In this document: one piece after another, positions 1 to 12,004 of the stretch
How the letters are laid out: each line of letters begins with the position of its first letter
Numbering within the stretch: the first letter of the stretch is position 1
Source of the DNA: Cordia subcordata
Lineage: Eukaryota > Streptophyta > Magnoliopsida > Boraginales > Cordiaceae
DNA length: 64,000 nt
Direction of reading: 5' to 3'
Assembly: GCA_028554755.1 (NCBI GenBank)
Contig: JAPTOF010000010.1
Span: forward strand, 1,066,501 to 1,130,500
Notes under the pieces: generated by a model
What the model was told of the DNA's origin: nothing
Databases searched by the model: none
The model's input: the letters and a program-made list of their open reading frames with translations, nothing else
Translations under genes and position numbers: made by a program

Positions 1-615
1 AACTCTACGAAATCCAGTCAGTTTTGCTAATCTGAAGTTTATTAGATCTGGAAATGTACTTCTCGCGCTCTTCTCTGTTCATCAAACCAAAAGTTGGAGT
101 CAACAAAAGGGATCATACACATTGATTCATCAAAATTAACACCAATGATCATACAAAAATGAACCAAAACATATTAAATTATGAAACTTTTCTGTTTCTA
201 CTTAGATTTTTGGAATTGTCATTTTTGCTAAGAAGAGCAAAGCTAAAAAAAAAAAAAAAAGATTTTGCAAAGTTTCAACAAAATTAACCGTCACGAAAAT
301 TTTTCCAATTTTAACTTAATTCTTCAGATTTTTTTACTAGGAAGAAAAAAAAAACATTTTCAGAAAAATATAAATTCATCAAATTTAACGGTGACGATGA
401 TGATAATATAAACTAAATGAACAAAAATCATTAAATCATGAACATATTTTAGTATTTTTTTTTAATGTTCACGAAGAATAAAATAAGGAAAAAAAAGTTT
501 ATTACTTTGTCAAAGTGATCAAAATTAACGGTAATGTTGATGATCATACACAAAAACAAAATAACTAAATTATCATTTCTATTTTTGACATCTTTTTTTT
601 AGCAAAAGAACAAAC

Positions 616-769
616 CAGAGAGGAGAGAGCCGAAGCCGCAGACAGAGATGAGGCCGTCGGAGTTAACGATGCTGTCGAAGTCGGATTCGTCGGAGAGTTC
701 CACAGGCAATGTCGGCGGCTGTCCGTCGTGGTAGTGGTGTCCCTGGCGACGAAAATCATCGGACGGCAT
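616..769 (-). CDS. First coding exon of a plant-conserved FGFGSLLSE-type protein (partial, runs off left edge)
   Basis: The exon encodes about 51 residues ending in ISVCGFGSLLS and stops at a GT donor read on the minus strand (forward 614-615). The next exon would lie left of base 1, so the gene is cut by the window. The CGFGSLLS end recalls a plant protein family beginning FGFGSLLSERSA, possibly of the gamma-glutamylcyclotransferase-like fold; this is from memory and only moderately sure. The start is the ATG at 769. It is the first ATG downstream of a TATA box (CCTATATAAT, forward 881-890), about 110 bases upstream. The open frame continues upstream to 961, but that part would lie in the promoter. 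The N-terminus is hydrophilic and acidic (ELSDESDFDS). Confidence 0.5.
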
Positions 770-880
770 GGTGGAGTTTCGCCGGAGAATTAATCGACGC
801 TGGTGGAGTTCGTCTGACGCGTTAGCAAGCAGCGGTGGCGGTGACGGTGCCGATGGCGGAAATGGAACGGCGAGGGGATT

Positions 881-971
881 ATTATATAGGTGAGGAAACG
901 GCACGTGAGGTGCACGCCAGGGGAAGCACGTGAAAGAAATGGTCGTACTAAGGGGACTCATTTTTCACGTG
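881..971 (-). promoter_or_regulatory. Promoter with TATA box and three CACGTG G-boxes
   Basis: Reading the minus strand there is a TATA box at 881-890 and three perfect CACGTG palindromes upstream of it, at 902-907, 928-933 and 966-971. G-boxes are bound by bZIP and bHLH factors such as ABF, HY5 and PIF proteins. Three within 70 bases, directly upstream of a TATA box, suggest light- or ABA-responsive control of the gene starting at 769. The promoter role is inferred from position. Confidence 0.55.
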
Positions 972-2930
972 ATGAAAATACGCGTGTGGGCGCAAACACA
1001 AACGTAAAATAAAAGGCGGTGGTCTTTTGGGGCTTCGTGAGGTGGAATCGTATGATGTTTCATATTTATTGTCAAAGATGTCCTCTCAAACATGTGCTTT
1101 CATGATAATAACGAGTCCGAAATTACGGTGTTCAAACTTCACATTTGATTTGATGATTTCCCAAAATGACATTCACGTTTTGGGTTTCTTTACTTAGCCA
1201 ATTACAATTAGTTGGGATTGAGTTTCCAATATCTTACTAAAAAGTGAGTTTACATTATTGTAATCGTGAAATTGAATCTATACCTCATTTAGTATTATTC
1301 ATAATGTGATTTAAAAATTGAATCGAATAGGCTAAATTGAACCTTTTTAGATTTTGAAAATTAGACTAAATGAATCGAAATTTCTTAATATTGAATAGAC
1401 GGAAGCTGAAATATATTTTGATATATTTGGTTTGATTCGGGTTAAAACAGAAATTAAACAATGGAATCTAAACAAACTAAAAAAAATAGAAAAAAATAAG
1501 TTTTTCTATGAAAATATTTAAAAAAAAAAGAAAGAAATCAATCACCCTTTTTCATTAAAATATATCAATAAACAGTATAAATGATATCAATGCCCATAAT
1601 TAAACATATGAATCCTACTCAAGTTTGTTACAAATGATATATAATATGTATCTAATATATTAAATATTTTAGTATATAAGTTGCTATTTGGTTAACTCTT
1701 TCTATTCAATCTTTTTTCCTACTAACCAAACTGAAGCGGACTGGAGCGAAATATTTTTAGAAAAGTAATTGAATCGAATGGAGTAGACCAAATAACGGAG
1801 CTAAATATACCAAACTCAGTTCCATTCGATTCGGTTTGATTTTTACTCATTCCTTAAAAAAAATAATTTGATACACAAATTTCTACAAAATGCGAAAGTA
1901 AAAAAGAGTTGGACCCACCATAATGGTTTTTATTTTATGATAAATGAGTTACACAATTTTATCAATTTTGGTGTTTGCATCACACTTTCTGAGAAGGGGA
2001 AGCAGAATGAGAGGAATGAAGACTAGCTTAGCTGACCAGGGATATAGTCACTAGTCAATGTATTAATTTGTACAAAATTAGTGGCAATTTGGCACAAGCT
2101 TGGACTCTTCATTGCTGCCAGCCTAATGTGGCTGCTTTTGGACCTGGTTTTGTGTAATTAAGTTGACAGCCCTCAAATATTTTAGAGCTCGTTTGAATTG
2201 GTTTTTAGAAAAAAAGTATTTTTTTAATTAATTTTTAAAAAAGTATATTTTGAGAAGTTAAAAGTTTTGGCTTCTGAATCTAGAATTTCAACTTTTTTAT
2301 AAGCCAAGTCAAATAATTTTAGGAAAAACTTAAGCTTTTTTTTAATTTCTTGGAGTTTGAATTAAGAAATTTATTTTAAAACAGTTTCCGATGATAGTGT
2401 CATGTGTCATTATTGTTGTTGTAACGAGCTCCACATGAATTTAGTGTGTATTTGTAAGCAAAAGCCTTGGATTTGCTGCACTGCTATTGGTTGAGCAGGC
2501 AACGATGTTTCATGTTTCACGCCGGGATGATAAATGCACAGCAAAAGAATCAAAAGTGGAATTATTTCCCATCAGATGTTATATGCTTTTGCAAGTTATT
2601 GCATCAGGGGTGAAGTCATCCAAATAACTTTACACAAAAGTATAATTTAAGATTTTTTGTAATAGATTTCAAAGTGAGTTCGATCATTCTCTGTGCTTTA
2701 CACGTAACGAAAGTCTTAGTGCTTTGCGTTGCCCTCAAGTGTTACTTTTTATCCTGGCTGCTAAAGAACTCCAAAATTCTTTCCAAAGGCATTCAATTCT
2801 TATCCACAAATAAGTTGAAAAAATTCTCAACTTTCAACAAGCATTATGGTACAGACTATGGTTATACATGTAAACATCAGGTCCAGGACAGAACTGCAAT
2901 TTAACAGTTCTTCTTTCCCTTTCTTTTTTT
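972..2930. other. Intergenic, AT-rich, no gene seen
   Basis: There are no convincing coding exons. The stretch 1310-1860 contains scattered GAATCGAA and TTCGGTTTG-like words and looks like old repeat DNA, but I could not define its ends. A MITE-like copy begins at about 2185. The open frame near 2674-2904 on the plus strand starts at GTG, shows no family resemblance and is not called. Confidence 0.5.
2185..2365. mobile_element. Tourist-like MITE copy 1 (right end unclear)
   Basis: It begins GAGCTCGTTTGAATTGG and continues with the family hallmarks: T/A runs, TTTTTAATTAATTTTTAAA, GGCTTCTGAAT, CAACTTTTTTATAAGCC and AAATAATTTTAGGAA. The left end matches the other copies in this window. The right terminal repeat is degraded. 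Confidence 0.5.
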
Positions 2931-3013
2931 ATGGGCAAAAAACTATAACTAAACAATGAGGAAAAAGGACTTAAAACAAGGCAGTGGCAGCAAGTAATAT
3001 GCTTATGCTAGCT

Positions 3014-4811
3014 TCACATGATCTTCATAGAGCAAGAGTCCTTAGAACTATGAAAAAAGAGGCAAATAGCTGATATATCATCCCTTGCAATGCCCGGTCT
3101 CTTGCCTTTCCACGCACGAGCTGCACTTTCGACCAGCCTCTTTGTCGATTCTTCCCTTTCTGGTGTTGAAGAGACGATGTCTACTGCTTCTTGGTTAGAG
3201 ATAACATCCCAAACCTGAAAAAATGGGAATTCAAACCGTTAGCTTTTGCAAAGAATGGAGTGTCTTCATGTAAAAGTGCAGATTTGAGTTTTCTGCAGCT
3301 AAGAACTTAGTGTATCTTATCCATTGCTGTGATTTTGTAATGTGTTGATAAGAGCCAACTTATATTGTTTTGCAAATTCATTGCTTAGAGGGTAGACATT
3401 TACCAAAACTATTGTGCGTGATTTACATTAAATTTGAGTTGTTCTCCAAATCAAGCATGCTGTATCACAAGCACAATAAGTAAGGGAAAAAGAAGAAATT
3501 GAACAAATTTGTGCTATGTAGTAACTAGTCAGTGCAGTTAACAGTTTAGATTAAAGAAGCCTACCCCATCTGTTGCCAAAATGGCGAAGCGATCTCTGTT
3601 GGATATTCTTCTGTGTGTTACTTCTGGCTGAGAAATAAGGCCAAAGTCCTTCATGTAGTAATCACCAAAGGCTCTTGATAATGCTAATCCTGGCCCTTCG
3701 TATGTGTCCCCTTTTGGCATCCAGACTCTGTACACCCCTGGTTCATCATAGGATGATAATACTCTTCCCCCGGACTGCTTTATTCGCTCGCACTCCTCTG
3801 TGGTAATGATGACACAAGTGCAAAAATCATTTAGAAGTAGTGAAAAAGGTATACGGAGAGAGAGAAGGGGAAAGCAGCAGCGGGGATGGGAAGAAACACG
3901 ACAGAGGAGCTGGAGAGAGAGGGCTAACCAGGCAAATTCGGTTTAAAGTCAACAGTGAGCTGAACTGGTACCAAGCTACCATCATCAGAAGTTGTTGCCA
4001 GCACCGCCCGAGAATCTCCAACATTTGCAACTACAATCATTTCACCCTGCAAAAGCAGCATACAGAAGATTCAGACACTAAATTGCTTATCACAAACTCT
4101 AAAAACACATATTCAGTTACACGCCTATGCTTGATTATAATCAAGTTCAGAACAAGAATTATCAGCATTACCTGTCTGACAATTGACAGAGCTGTGGTAC
4201 CACTATAGAAAGAGTCGATTCCAGGATGGCGCTCAAGCTGCTGATCGATGGCTGAGCATGTTTTGAAGTAAGATTGCTTCCATATATCTAACTGGCTGCA
4301 GTTTCTATCAAATTCCAAATCACAATCCAGGTTGATTAGGTCTTGAACAAGCGCCTTTTGCCAATGGCTGAGCAATGATGTTGGCATCAATTCCCTGACT
4401 CTCTTGGCCACAAGATGGCCCCATGGACCATGCCCATCAAACACCCCACAAAACATCATGTCTTCTTGACATCCAAACTCCTGAAATTCATTACACGAAA
4501 TCAGATGATCTGAGACTTTTTCTGGGAAGTTCGAATATCTAGCATAAAAAATATGTAGCTAATATTACCTCCCACACGACAAAACAGTCCTGATTAATCC
4601 CTTTCTTTCCTCGTTTTGAGTAAACAGAAGCAAAATTGTTTGAGCTACTTGCATCAACAATACCAGAAGATGTCAACATAAGCTCTTTCTTTCTAGCCTC
4701 TTTAGCCAAAGCATCTGCAGATTCCCTTTCTACATCAAGGCAACTCTTTCTTGGACTCTTAATTGAAAGATTTCTAGCCAGGCCAGTAAAGAAAGTAGAC
4801 ATCTGAACCAT
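3014..4811 (-). CDS. EGR3: Clade E PP2C protein phosphatase, EGR3-like
   Basis: Five exons (4569-4811, 4172-4480, 3929-4046, 3565-3797, 3014-3214) join in phase to 367 residues, ending in TGA. It is a Mg/Mn-dependent serine/threonine phosphatase with the usual PP2C metal motifs: RGKKGINQD in exon 1, GVFDGHG (D96), GDSRAVL (D195), ATDGVWD (D300) and a late DD (346-347). The order and spacing match the clade E growth-regulating (EGR) phosphatases, which are plasma-membrane negative regulators of growth under drought. From memory the closest Arabidopsis match is EGR3 (At3g16800): residues near TTSDDGSLVPVQL and DFKPN agree well. The start MVQM lacks the Gly-2 seen in EGR1, so N-myristoylation is not expected. 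Every splice site is GT-AG. The family is very sure, the EGR3 label less so. Confidence 0.92.
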
Positions 4812-7800
4812 CTCCTTTACAGTTCAACTACCCCTGCCAAATTACATGCTATGCTGCTTATAACTTATAAGCCGATGAGTACAAGAATATTTGGAGATGA
4901 TATTTGATTCAAATGAAAGAAAATCTGGGAAATCATCTGAAGAACATAAACAATCTTTTATATTGCAGTCTATATATATAGTTCCCTAAAGCAAAACAAC
5001 AATATTTTTTATGGCTTCTAAAAGGCAAATCAAAACTAGAAACAATAGATGAAATCCATAGGAACTCTTTTCATCTTATCTTTCCTCTCCTGGCGCTCCA
5101 CCTTCACTATCCTACATGAATTTTGTCCCTTTCTTTGCCTCTCGATAGAACACAAGAGGCAACAAAATGAAATAGCTTGCCTTGACTGATTTTGTCATTA
5201 TGTTAGGATAAAATTATATGCTTTTCAAATTTAAGATTTCAGATAAGCATAGCAAACGCAGCATAAATTTCTCATTTACTTTCCATTCTTGCGCCATCTT
5301 CTCCTTTTCAGTAGTTTTACTGACATTTATCATATAACTACAAAGTGGTCCAACTATTCTCTTAACTCATGCAAAACGGAGTTTCGTATATCCAACTACC
5401 TTTTATCGGTCCACCTTACAACATAAGTAACAAAATTTCGTAAATGATTAAGTGCTTATCAATGAAAAACTATATATATTTATATCTATATTTAAGGTTG
5501 TGTACAAGAATTTACAAGTTACCTTACTGCTGACAGCTTCTTTATCCAAATATGAGAATTATGGAACACCAGCAAGCAGCCGGAAACACCCTTTTGCCGG
5601 CAGAGCTCCGATGACTTTCCGGCTACTCAAGTTGATATATAAACATTCACATGCCTTAGTCTCCATTGCTGTCTCTTACTTCATCACCTTTAGCAATTAG
5701 CAAGCTACAGCCAATGCATTATATACAAATTTAGCATAGCTTACGTAGTTAATATTATATTAATTTACAATGCAGCCCTTTGTTTTACGATCAGACAATA
5801 CATAGGAACGTGGAATATTCAACCCGAGGTAAAACGTTAACGCATTAAGTCTAATCAATCATCTTAGCTGTATCTAGCAGTTTAAATGATATAAATATAT
5901 AATTATTAGTAACCAACATAGTAAGTCAACTAATTCAAAATGTTTAAGCGCATACTAATAACAGTAGCAAATTCAAATAACTATTGAATACGTTTTCTTA
6001 CGGAACCAATAGGGGTGGTTAATGATTTTGTTATATTGCTTAATTATTTATATAATAGAATACAAGTCAATGGTTTAAGGTAATAGCTGGAGAAGAAGGT
6101 TATAGTTTAAGATATCAATTAATTGTGACCATGCAATTTATGTTAGTTAATTACGGAGTGATAAACAATGATTATAAATTAATGTGTAAAAAAGTTAGAC
6201 AATGACGTATATTATCTATTAAAAAAATAGGTGTATTGATTAAATAAAGTATCTTGATGGTTCATATTAGATAACAGTTTTCAGTCGGTTATTGGAGAGT
6301 AGTTGATCTGAGTTTTTTATGTTATCGTTTGATTACTTAATGATATCTAATTAAACCATGATAATATTATTATACTTTAATTTTGGAATTAGTGATTTAA
6401 AAATGGTTTATTTTAGTTTTTAATAAATTAAGGACAGAATAATTTGAAGATGGTACCACGTCTCGTGTCTTATGAATTGCATCACTGTTTGATTAACGGC
6501 AATTGTTAATCAATATTTGTTCGATGTTTACATTTTTGGATTTGGCGTAGTACCATTTTGCCTTAGTTGGCCAATTAAAATGAGAAAGTTAGGTAGTATT
6601 CGTTGGTACAAAAATGACTTGGTTTTGTTCAGAGTTTAAGCAACTTGACATTAACATGTTACAACATGCAAAGAATAGTTTAATGTATAAAATTTTTATT
6701 ATGTCTACCGGAGAACGCTTTTACGATTTCTAGTTTTGCTATTTTTCAGCAGAATGATGGTTTTGCAGCCTATGCAAAACACCCCCCCCCCCCTTATTTA
6801 TGTTATGACAATGAAGAACTCAACTTTGCTACAATTACATTATAAGCTCGTTTGGATTGGCTTTTTTTAAAAGCGTTTTTTTTAATAACTTTTGAAAAAC
6901 AGTTTTTTTTTAGAAGCTGAAAATTATGGCTTCTAAAATAAGCTGTATTTGAGCTTTTTTCAGAATTTCAGCTTTTTTGGAAGTCAAATCTTTCAGCTTC
7001 TAAAATAAGCTGTATTTGAGCTTTTTTCAGAATTTCAACTTTTTTGGAAGTCAAATCAAATAATTATTACAAATTTAATTTGACTTTTTCAAGAAAATTT
7101 TTTTTTCTTGAAAAAAAGCCAATTCAAACAGTCCCTATATTCATCTAAAGTATGATGTTCCGATACACATTACAAATCAATCAAAAGTCATATAATATTA
7201 GTGATGGATAATATAGGTTCGGGCTTAACACTTTTAACAACAACAATAATACACGAAAAGATATTTCTAGGAAATATGTGTTTCGGTACCCCAAGTAAAA
7301 TTGACCACAACAATGATGAAGGTCAATGTAACTAAAGTTGACCACATGGTACGTGCACATGCGTTGTTTGATACATGCCAGTAACAGGAGGAAGGACCAC
7401 AAACAACATTATGTTTTTGGTGGGAGCCTCGATATTCAGAAATTGGCCCTAGAGAAAGCGAAGGCTCGGGCAATAATTGTTGAGTTGGGTAAAAGCAGCC
7501 TCTAAAAATTAGAGCCACTTGGACTTGCATGGGATGTCTGCGCCAATTATAAGAAACAAGACATTAGGAAATGTTCTTTTCAGAATTATACAATATAAAT
7601 AAAAACAAAAGAAAAATAAAATACTTCTTTGTAATGAATATTTGAATTTATTTTGTAAAAGCCAATAATTTAAACCTTTCAAGAAAATACTCATTTTAAA
7701 AAAAGAACTATACAAAAGAGTGTCTTTTTAGAAGTCAATCGAAACGGGCCCTTGATAGATAGGCTGAAGCAATTCCTTTTCAAGGGTTGCAAGTTGCATA

Positions 7801-8883
7801 AATATTCATGGGTTGTTAATTAACAGGATTAGACTCTATACCAAAGAATAGGAGTCATCTAACATAGGTCAGCTGCAGAAACATAAAAAGAGCTGGACTT
7901 GCACACCCATTTTTTCTTTTTAATCAGTTCAATTTGGTTCAACATTTTCTGTCATACTGGATATTCCAACTGTCCGCATAATTCTGTAATTCAGGCAAAT
8001 TAGCTTTGATTGCGTTGTTAACGTTCCTCCTCTGTTAATGGAGATTTTTGTTAATGATTTGTACCCCACTAGCACGGGATAAACATCTTGTACTCTTAAG
8101 GCTTTCAATAATTTGAAAAGCGTTTCTTCTTCAAAGGGGGGAGAGAAAAAAAAAAGTGTCTGCATAATTTGCTACAGAGAGCTCTCTCAATCTTTAGCTG
8201 CTGCAAGATAACAGCAGGTCACATATGCCAACTTGCACAAATTCCTGCAAGGAAATGAAACTACAACAGGTTTTGCTACTGCTATAAGTCACAATGAAGC
8301 TCATTTGTAAAAGCTTCACCTAGTCAAATTTAATTGGTAATTCAAGATGATCAAACCTGCAATTTTTAAAGACCCCAATCAATGAAAGGCTAGTATAGGT
8401 TTGGAAATTTTTAGCATTTCTTCACAAAAGCTGAATGCTTTATGGTTACCATTTGTCTCGGGACTATCAAGGATATACCCAAGAAGAATGCAATTTTCAG
8501 CATTTGCATTGTGTGACTAGAATTGTTTCAGGCTAATGTTAATCTGCACCACTGATGAGAAGTACAGAACCTTTCAGCATTCAGAAAATAAAGCGACGTG
8601 GCAAGAGTTATAAAGAGAATTCCACGACCATAGACAATAGAAGTTCTAACCCAACTAGTTAAGCAGCAAGGGGACATGTACTTGAGCAACACAAGAAAAT
8701 TGTACAAGAAGTGGTGCAGTCGAATGTTTGCTAAATGACTTCTCATGTTATGGCAATATCAGAGAGCACGTGCTTCTTGTTTCAAGTATATCAAACTCCC
8801 CACTCGACCTCAATGTCTTAGAAACTAATTCAACACCAAGACTCATTTACACTTTCATACTTCTCTAACAATTGACAAAGGTC
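4812..8883. other. Intergenic, AT-rich, no gene seen
   Basis: There is no open frame with family resemblance. It holds a MITE at 6846-7135, a diverged relative ending near 7749 (GTCAATCGAAACGGGCCC), and a poly-C tract at 6782-6793. Frames at 7267-7530 and 8528-8746 on the minus strand are not recognised and lack supporting signals. Some of 8200-8880 may be 3' untranslated sequence of the TEN1 gene. Confidence 0.5.
6846..7135. mobile_element. Tourist-like MITE copy 2, with internal duplication
   Basis: The left end CTCGTTTGGATTGGCTTTTT and the right end AAAAAAGCCAATTCAAACAG are inverted repeats of each other, making this one of the clearest copies. Left flank TAA, right flank TAT. An internal segment of about 68 bases starting GGCTTCTAAAATAAGCTG is tandemly duplicated (about 6928-6995 and 6996-7060). 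No coding capacity. Confidence 0.75.
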
Positions 8884-10566
8884 TTAATTTGTGCGGCTAT
8901 TTGTTTGTTCAGCTTGAAATTCTCTCAGTAGCAGCAGAGATTTATGGTAGAGATTAAGATCCATGCCATCTACGTTTCTACCAACTCGTGCCTTCAGAAT
9001 TGCCTGGAATTATACGGCAAACTGATAGTTAAATTACATCACAAAACAAGTCAAGAATAGCCAAAGCCAAAAATCTGTTTCTAGAAGAGATTTAAATCTC
9101 ACAATACAACAACCAAGCCAATATGCTATGGACATGGTTTCTTATTACAATCATTTGGCTGAAACTATGCATTTTCAACAATGGTATATTTCTCAGCATG
9201 GAAACTCTATCTTACTGCATATTAAAAGACCAAAATTATTATCTCTGGTATATTCTCAGGAGGCAGAAAGCAGAAGGGAAACGGTGATCATGGCATAATT
9301 CACGTGGGAGGTACATGTGTGTGAATTTTAAGCTGATTTTCATCAAAACTTCCTTACATCAAAGAAATGCCAAAATGAAAATGTAGATCCTTACACCTCA
9401 TTGCCAGGCTCTAGAAGCAATTCTCCAATGAATTGGTAGATTGAACCGATACGAAGGTTCAGGCTCAAATGCTGTGTGTCAATTCTTAAGACGGCATTAC
9501 CATCAATAATTACAGCAGTTGCACTGTCCACATTATATTCTTGTAGCCTAAAAGGAGAACAAAACAATAATTGATAATCAAATTCCATTTCCCTTACGCT
9601 TCACTGCAGAAAGTTTCTTTATAACAAATTTTCAGCAATCAACACTTAGATGCAAAACCAATGCCTATGTCCCCTCATTGACAAGAACTGTGTCATGACC
9701 AGACAAGCACAGAGAAATCAACAAAGTTCACAAATAATCAAAATGACAAAAGGATTACTTGGCCTCCCTCAATCACAGACAATGATACTCTCACACCCAT
9801 AGACAACCACTGTCAAACACTACACACATGTCACACACGAATGGCCTCCGAGTTAGTGTATTCAGGCCAATTAATTGGCTGGGCCCAGCCTTCAATCACA
9901 AACTATATCCTCAAGTTCGTTTAAACGATTTAGGGCCTGTTTAAATTGATTTTTTCACGAAAAAGCACCCCTTTTTTTGTAAAAAGCACATTCTTTTTTA
10001 CCATAATAATTTGGTTTGACTTTCAAAAAAAGCTAAAACCCTTAAAAAAAACTCAAATTCGGCTTTCAAAAGAAGTATTGTATTCAAAAGTTATAGAAAT
10101 AGTGCTTCTAGAAAAATACAATCCAAAAGGACACCTAATGAATCAACCCGTTCATGCTAAAGCAATGTTATATATCACCTGGCAAATACTATTTATTTTT
10201 TTCTTTCAGGCATTTGGAATCCATGTTAGATGATTTTTTCCTTTCTTTTGGTTAGACCTCCACCCATGGGAGCCGCGACGTGATAGTTTCAACCACCTGA
10301 ACTATCCCTCAATCCGGAATCCATGTTAGATGAATGATACAATACGAGACATCATAAAAGATACGAAGTTACACAAATTCTTGATGCAAATACTGACAAG
10401 AAAGCAAGCATGCAAAAATAAATAAATAAAGCAAAAATTTGAAAGGGGTCGCAAAAGATCTGGAGACTCACTTTCCAGTGACTCGAAGAGAGACCCCATT
10501 GCTGAAATGAGGTGAAGAAGGATTTAGCTCTTGTAACCTAACCAACGCCCCTGAACTAATCGCCAT
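8884..10566 (-). CDS. TEN1: CST telomere complex subunit TEN1
   Basis: Three exons (10472-10566, 9397-9547, 8884-9003) give 121 residues ending in TAA. The joins are exact: GGA AA plus G CTA CAA reads GKLQEYNV, and the next join reads GNE then AILKARVGRNVDG. The motifs SLRVTGKLQEYNV, VIIDGNAVLRIDTQHL, IGSIYQFIGEL and GRNVDGMDLNLYHKSLLLLREF match plant TEN1 as I remember it. TEN1 is a single OB-fold protein. With CTC1 and STN1 it forms the CST complex, which protects chromosome ends and supports lagging-strand fill-in. The length agrees with the roughly 125-residue family. The ATG at 10566 opens the first exon. Intron 1 contains a SINE and a MITE. Identity is very likely. Confidence 0.9.
9933..10135. 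mobile_element. Tourist-like MITE copy 3 (inside TEN1 intron 1)
   Basis: It starts GGGCCTGTTTAAATTGATTT and ends ATACAATCCAAAAGGACACC as an imperfect inverted repeat. Left flank TTA and right flank TAA fit a 3-bp TWA target duplication. The inside carries the family words AACTTTT and CTTTCAAAA. Confidence 0.65.
10216..10333 (-). mobile_element. Short SINE insertion with 18-bp target-site duplication
   Basis: Two perfect copies of GGAATCCATGTTAGATGA (10216-10233 and 10316-10333) flank an 82-base insert. On the minus strand the insert begins GGATTGAGGGATAGTTCAGG, contains TAGTTCAGGTG, which fits the pol III A-box consensus TRGYNNANNNG, then GGAGGTCTAACC as a weak B-box, and ends in an A-rich tail (AAAAGAAAGGAAAAAA). 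The perfect long duplication, A-rich tail and A-box together point to a tRNA-derived SINE, probably truncated. It sits in TEN1 intron 1. Confidence 0.75.
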
Positions 10567-12004
10567 TTCAGTAATCACTCCTGCGAAGCTGCAAACTTTA
10601 AAGAGATTATTATTAGGTAATGTAAATTAAGCTTGATATCTTTACCCCCCCCAAAAAAAGAACTCGATATAAATTGGTTGTTTTCCAATAAAATGCAGCT
10701 CGGGTCTCTTTGACTCGCTTTCTTGACAAGTTGCGTTTGCAAACGATTTAGGTGGCAAATCGTGCTACGGCTGTGGTTTTTAAATAGCTACATGTTATTT
10801 AAGTGATTATAAGTATCAAATAAATATTAAATAATATTTGGTGTTTTTTATTATTTAGTTGTACCTAAAAGCATCTTTTACTATGCTTATTTGGTGCTTA
10901 TAAGCATTTAAACTGATATTTTAAGGATCGGTTTAGATTGATTTTTTTTAAAAATATTTTTTAACAACTTTTGAAAAATAATTTTTTTTAGAAACTAAAA
11001 ATTCTGACTTCTAAAAAAAGCTGTATTTAAATTTTTTTTTTTAGAGTTTCAACTTATTTGGAAACCAAATCAAATAGGTATTACAAAAGTAATATAATTT
11101 TAAAAAAAATACTTTTTTTAAGGGAAAAAAAAGTCAATTCAAAGAGACCCTAACTAACCAAACTTTATTCTAACATTTGCATATCAATTAATTATTTCAA
11201 TTTTAAATTTTGAATTATAGAAAAAGTAAAACGATAGATAGATATTTTAAGTAAAATAGTAAAATGGCTACATGCAGCAATAAAATGTTATAATAAACAT
11301 TAATTGGGAGAAAATTCAAATTCATATGGCCATTATAGTTTTAGTTTAATTTCGTCTTACTAATACCTTCTGTATTATTTATTTTGCAATTCAAATAGCA
11401 GAAAAGACTAATATGATATATATGATTTACGTTCTTACTTTAAACGTGACATTTTTCATCGTCTCTTTTTTTTTTTTTTTTGGCTAGTACAATATTGACA
11501 GTTTTACACTTTCCAAGTACTCTATTTGTTTAGGTAGCAGTGGAGACTGTATGAAGAAAATAAAAAGTTTTTTTTAATCTTGTATTACATCAAATTGATG
11601 GATCCAAAGGCTTCAAATTTAGTTACACTTGCAGATAACTTTATTGTACGAGGAATTTTATGTATAGAATCCTCCTTCTCAAATTCGAAAAGAAACAAAA
11701 TCCATTAGGTAATTGATACATGATCATAAAATATCAAACAGAGAATATCTATATTCTATATCTTGTGAGAGACCTCTAAATAATGAGATCATGCCTTCTC
11801 CGCAGTGTTCAGTTGCACAGGTTGCTTTACAACAATGAAATTGATAGATTTTCAGCGACTTTGTATAACAATGGGAGACTCTCCCTCTCTCCATGCAGCC
11901 TGTTGGTCTCCCGCGAACGAAAAAGAAAGAAAGAGCGTAGTGTACGGAACTCTTGTTATGAATAGAGCTCGGGATTGTTAAGGGAAAGATAACAAATGTG
12001 CGCT
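10567..12004. other. Intergenic between TEN1 and PLD zeta
   Basis: AT-rich DNA holding MITE copy 4. The TEN1 promoter and the PLD zeta 3' region must lie here, but I see no distinct TATA box. The plus-strand frame 11783-11965 is unsupported. Confidence 0.5.
10925..11150. mobile_element. Tourist-like MITE copy 4
   Basis: The left end is GGATCGGTTTAGATTG and the right end GTCAATTCAAAGAGACCC. Both flanks are TAA, a plausible 3-bp target duplication. The inside shows the family core: AACTTTTGAAAAATAATTTT, TCTGACTTCTAAAAAAAGC and GGAAACCAAATCAAATA. Confidence 0.7.

Noticed and set aside
1310..1860. Possible old transposon with GAATCGAA/TTCGGTTT words
   Set aside because: No terminal repeats or target duplication could be fixed.
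2674..2904. 76-codon plus-strand frame
   Set aside because: It starts with GTG, has no family match and lies in AT-rich intergenic DNA beside a gene on the other strand.
7267..7530. 87-codon minus-strand frame with cysteines
   Set aside because: No ATG with promoter, no recognised domain, and overlapped by other frames of equal quality.
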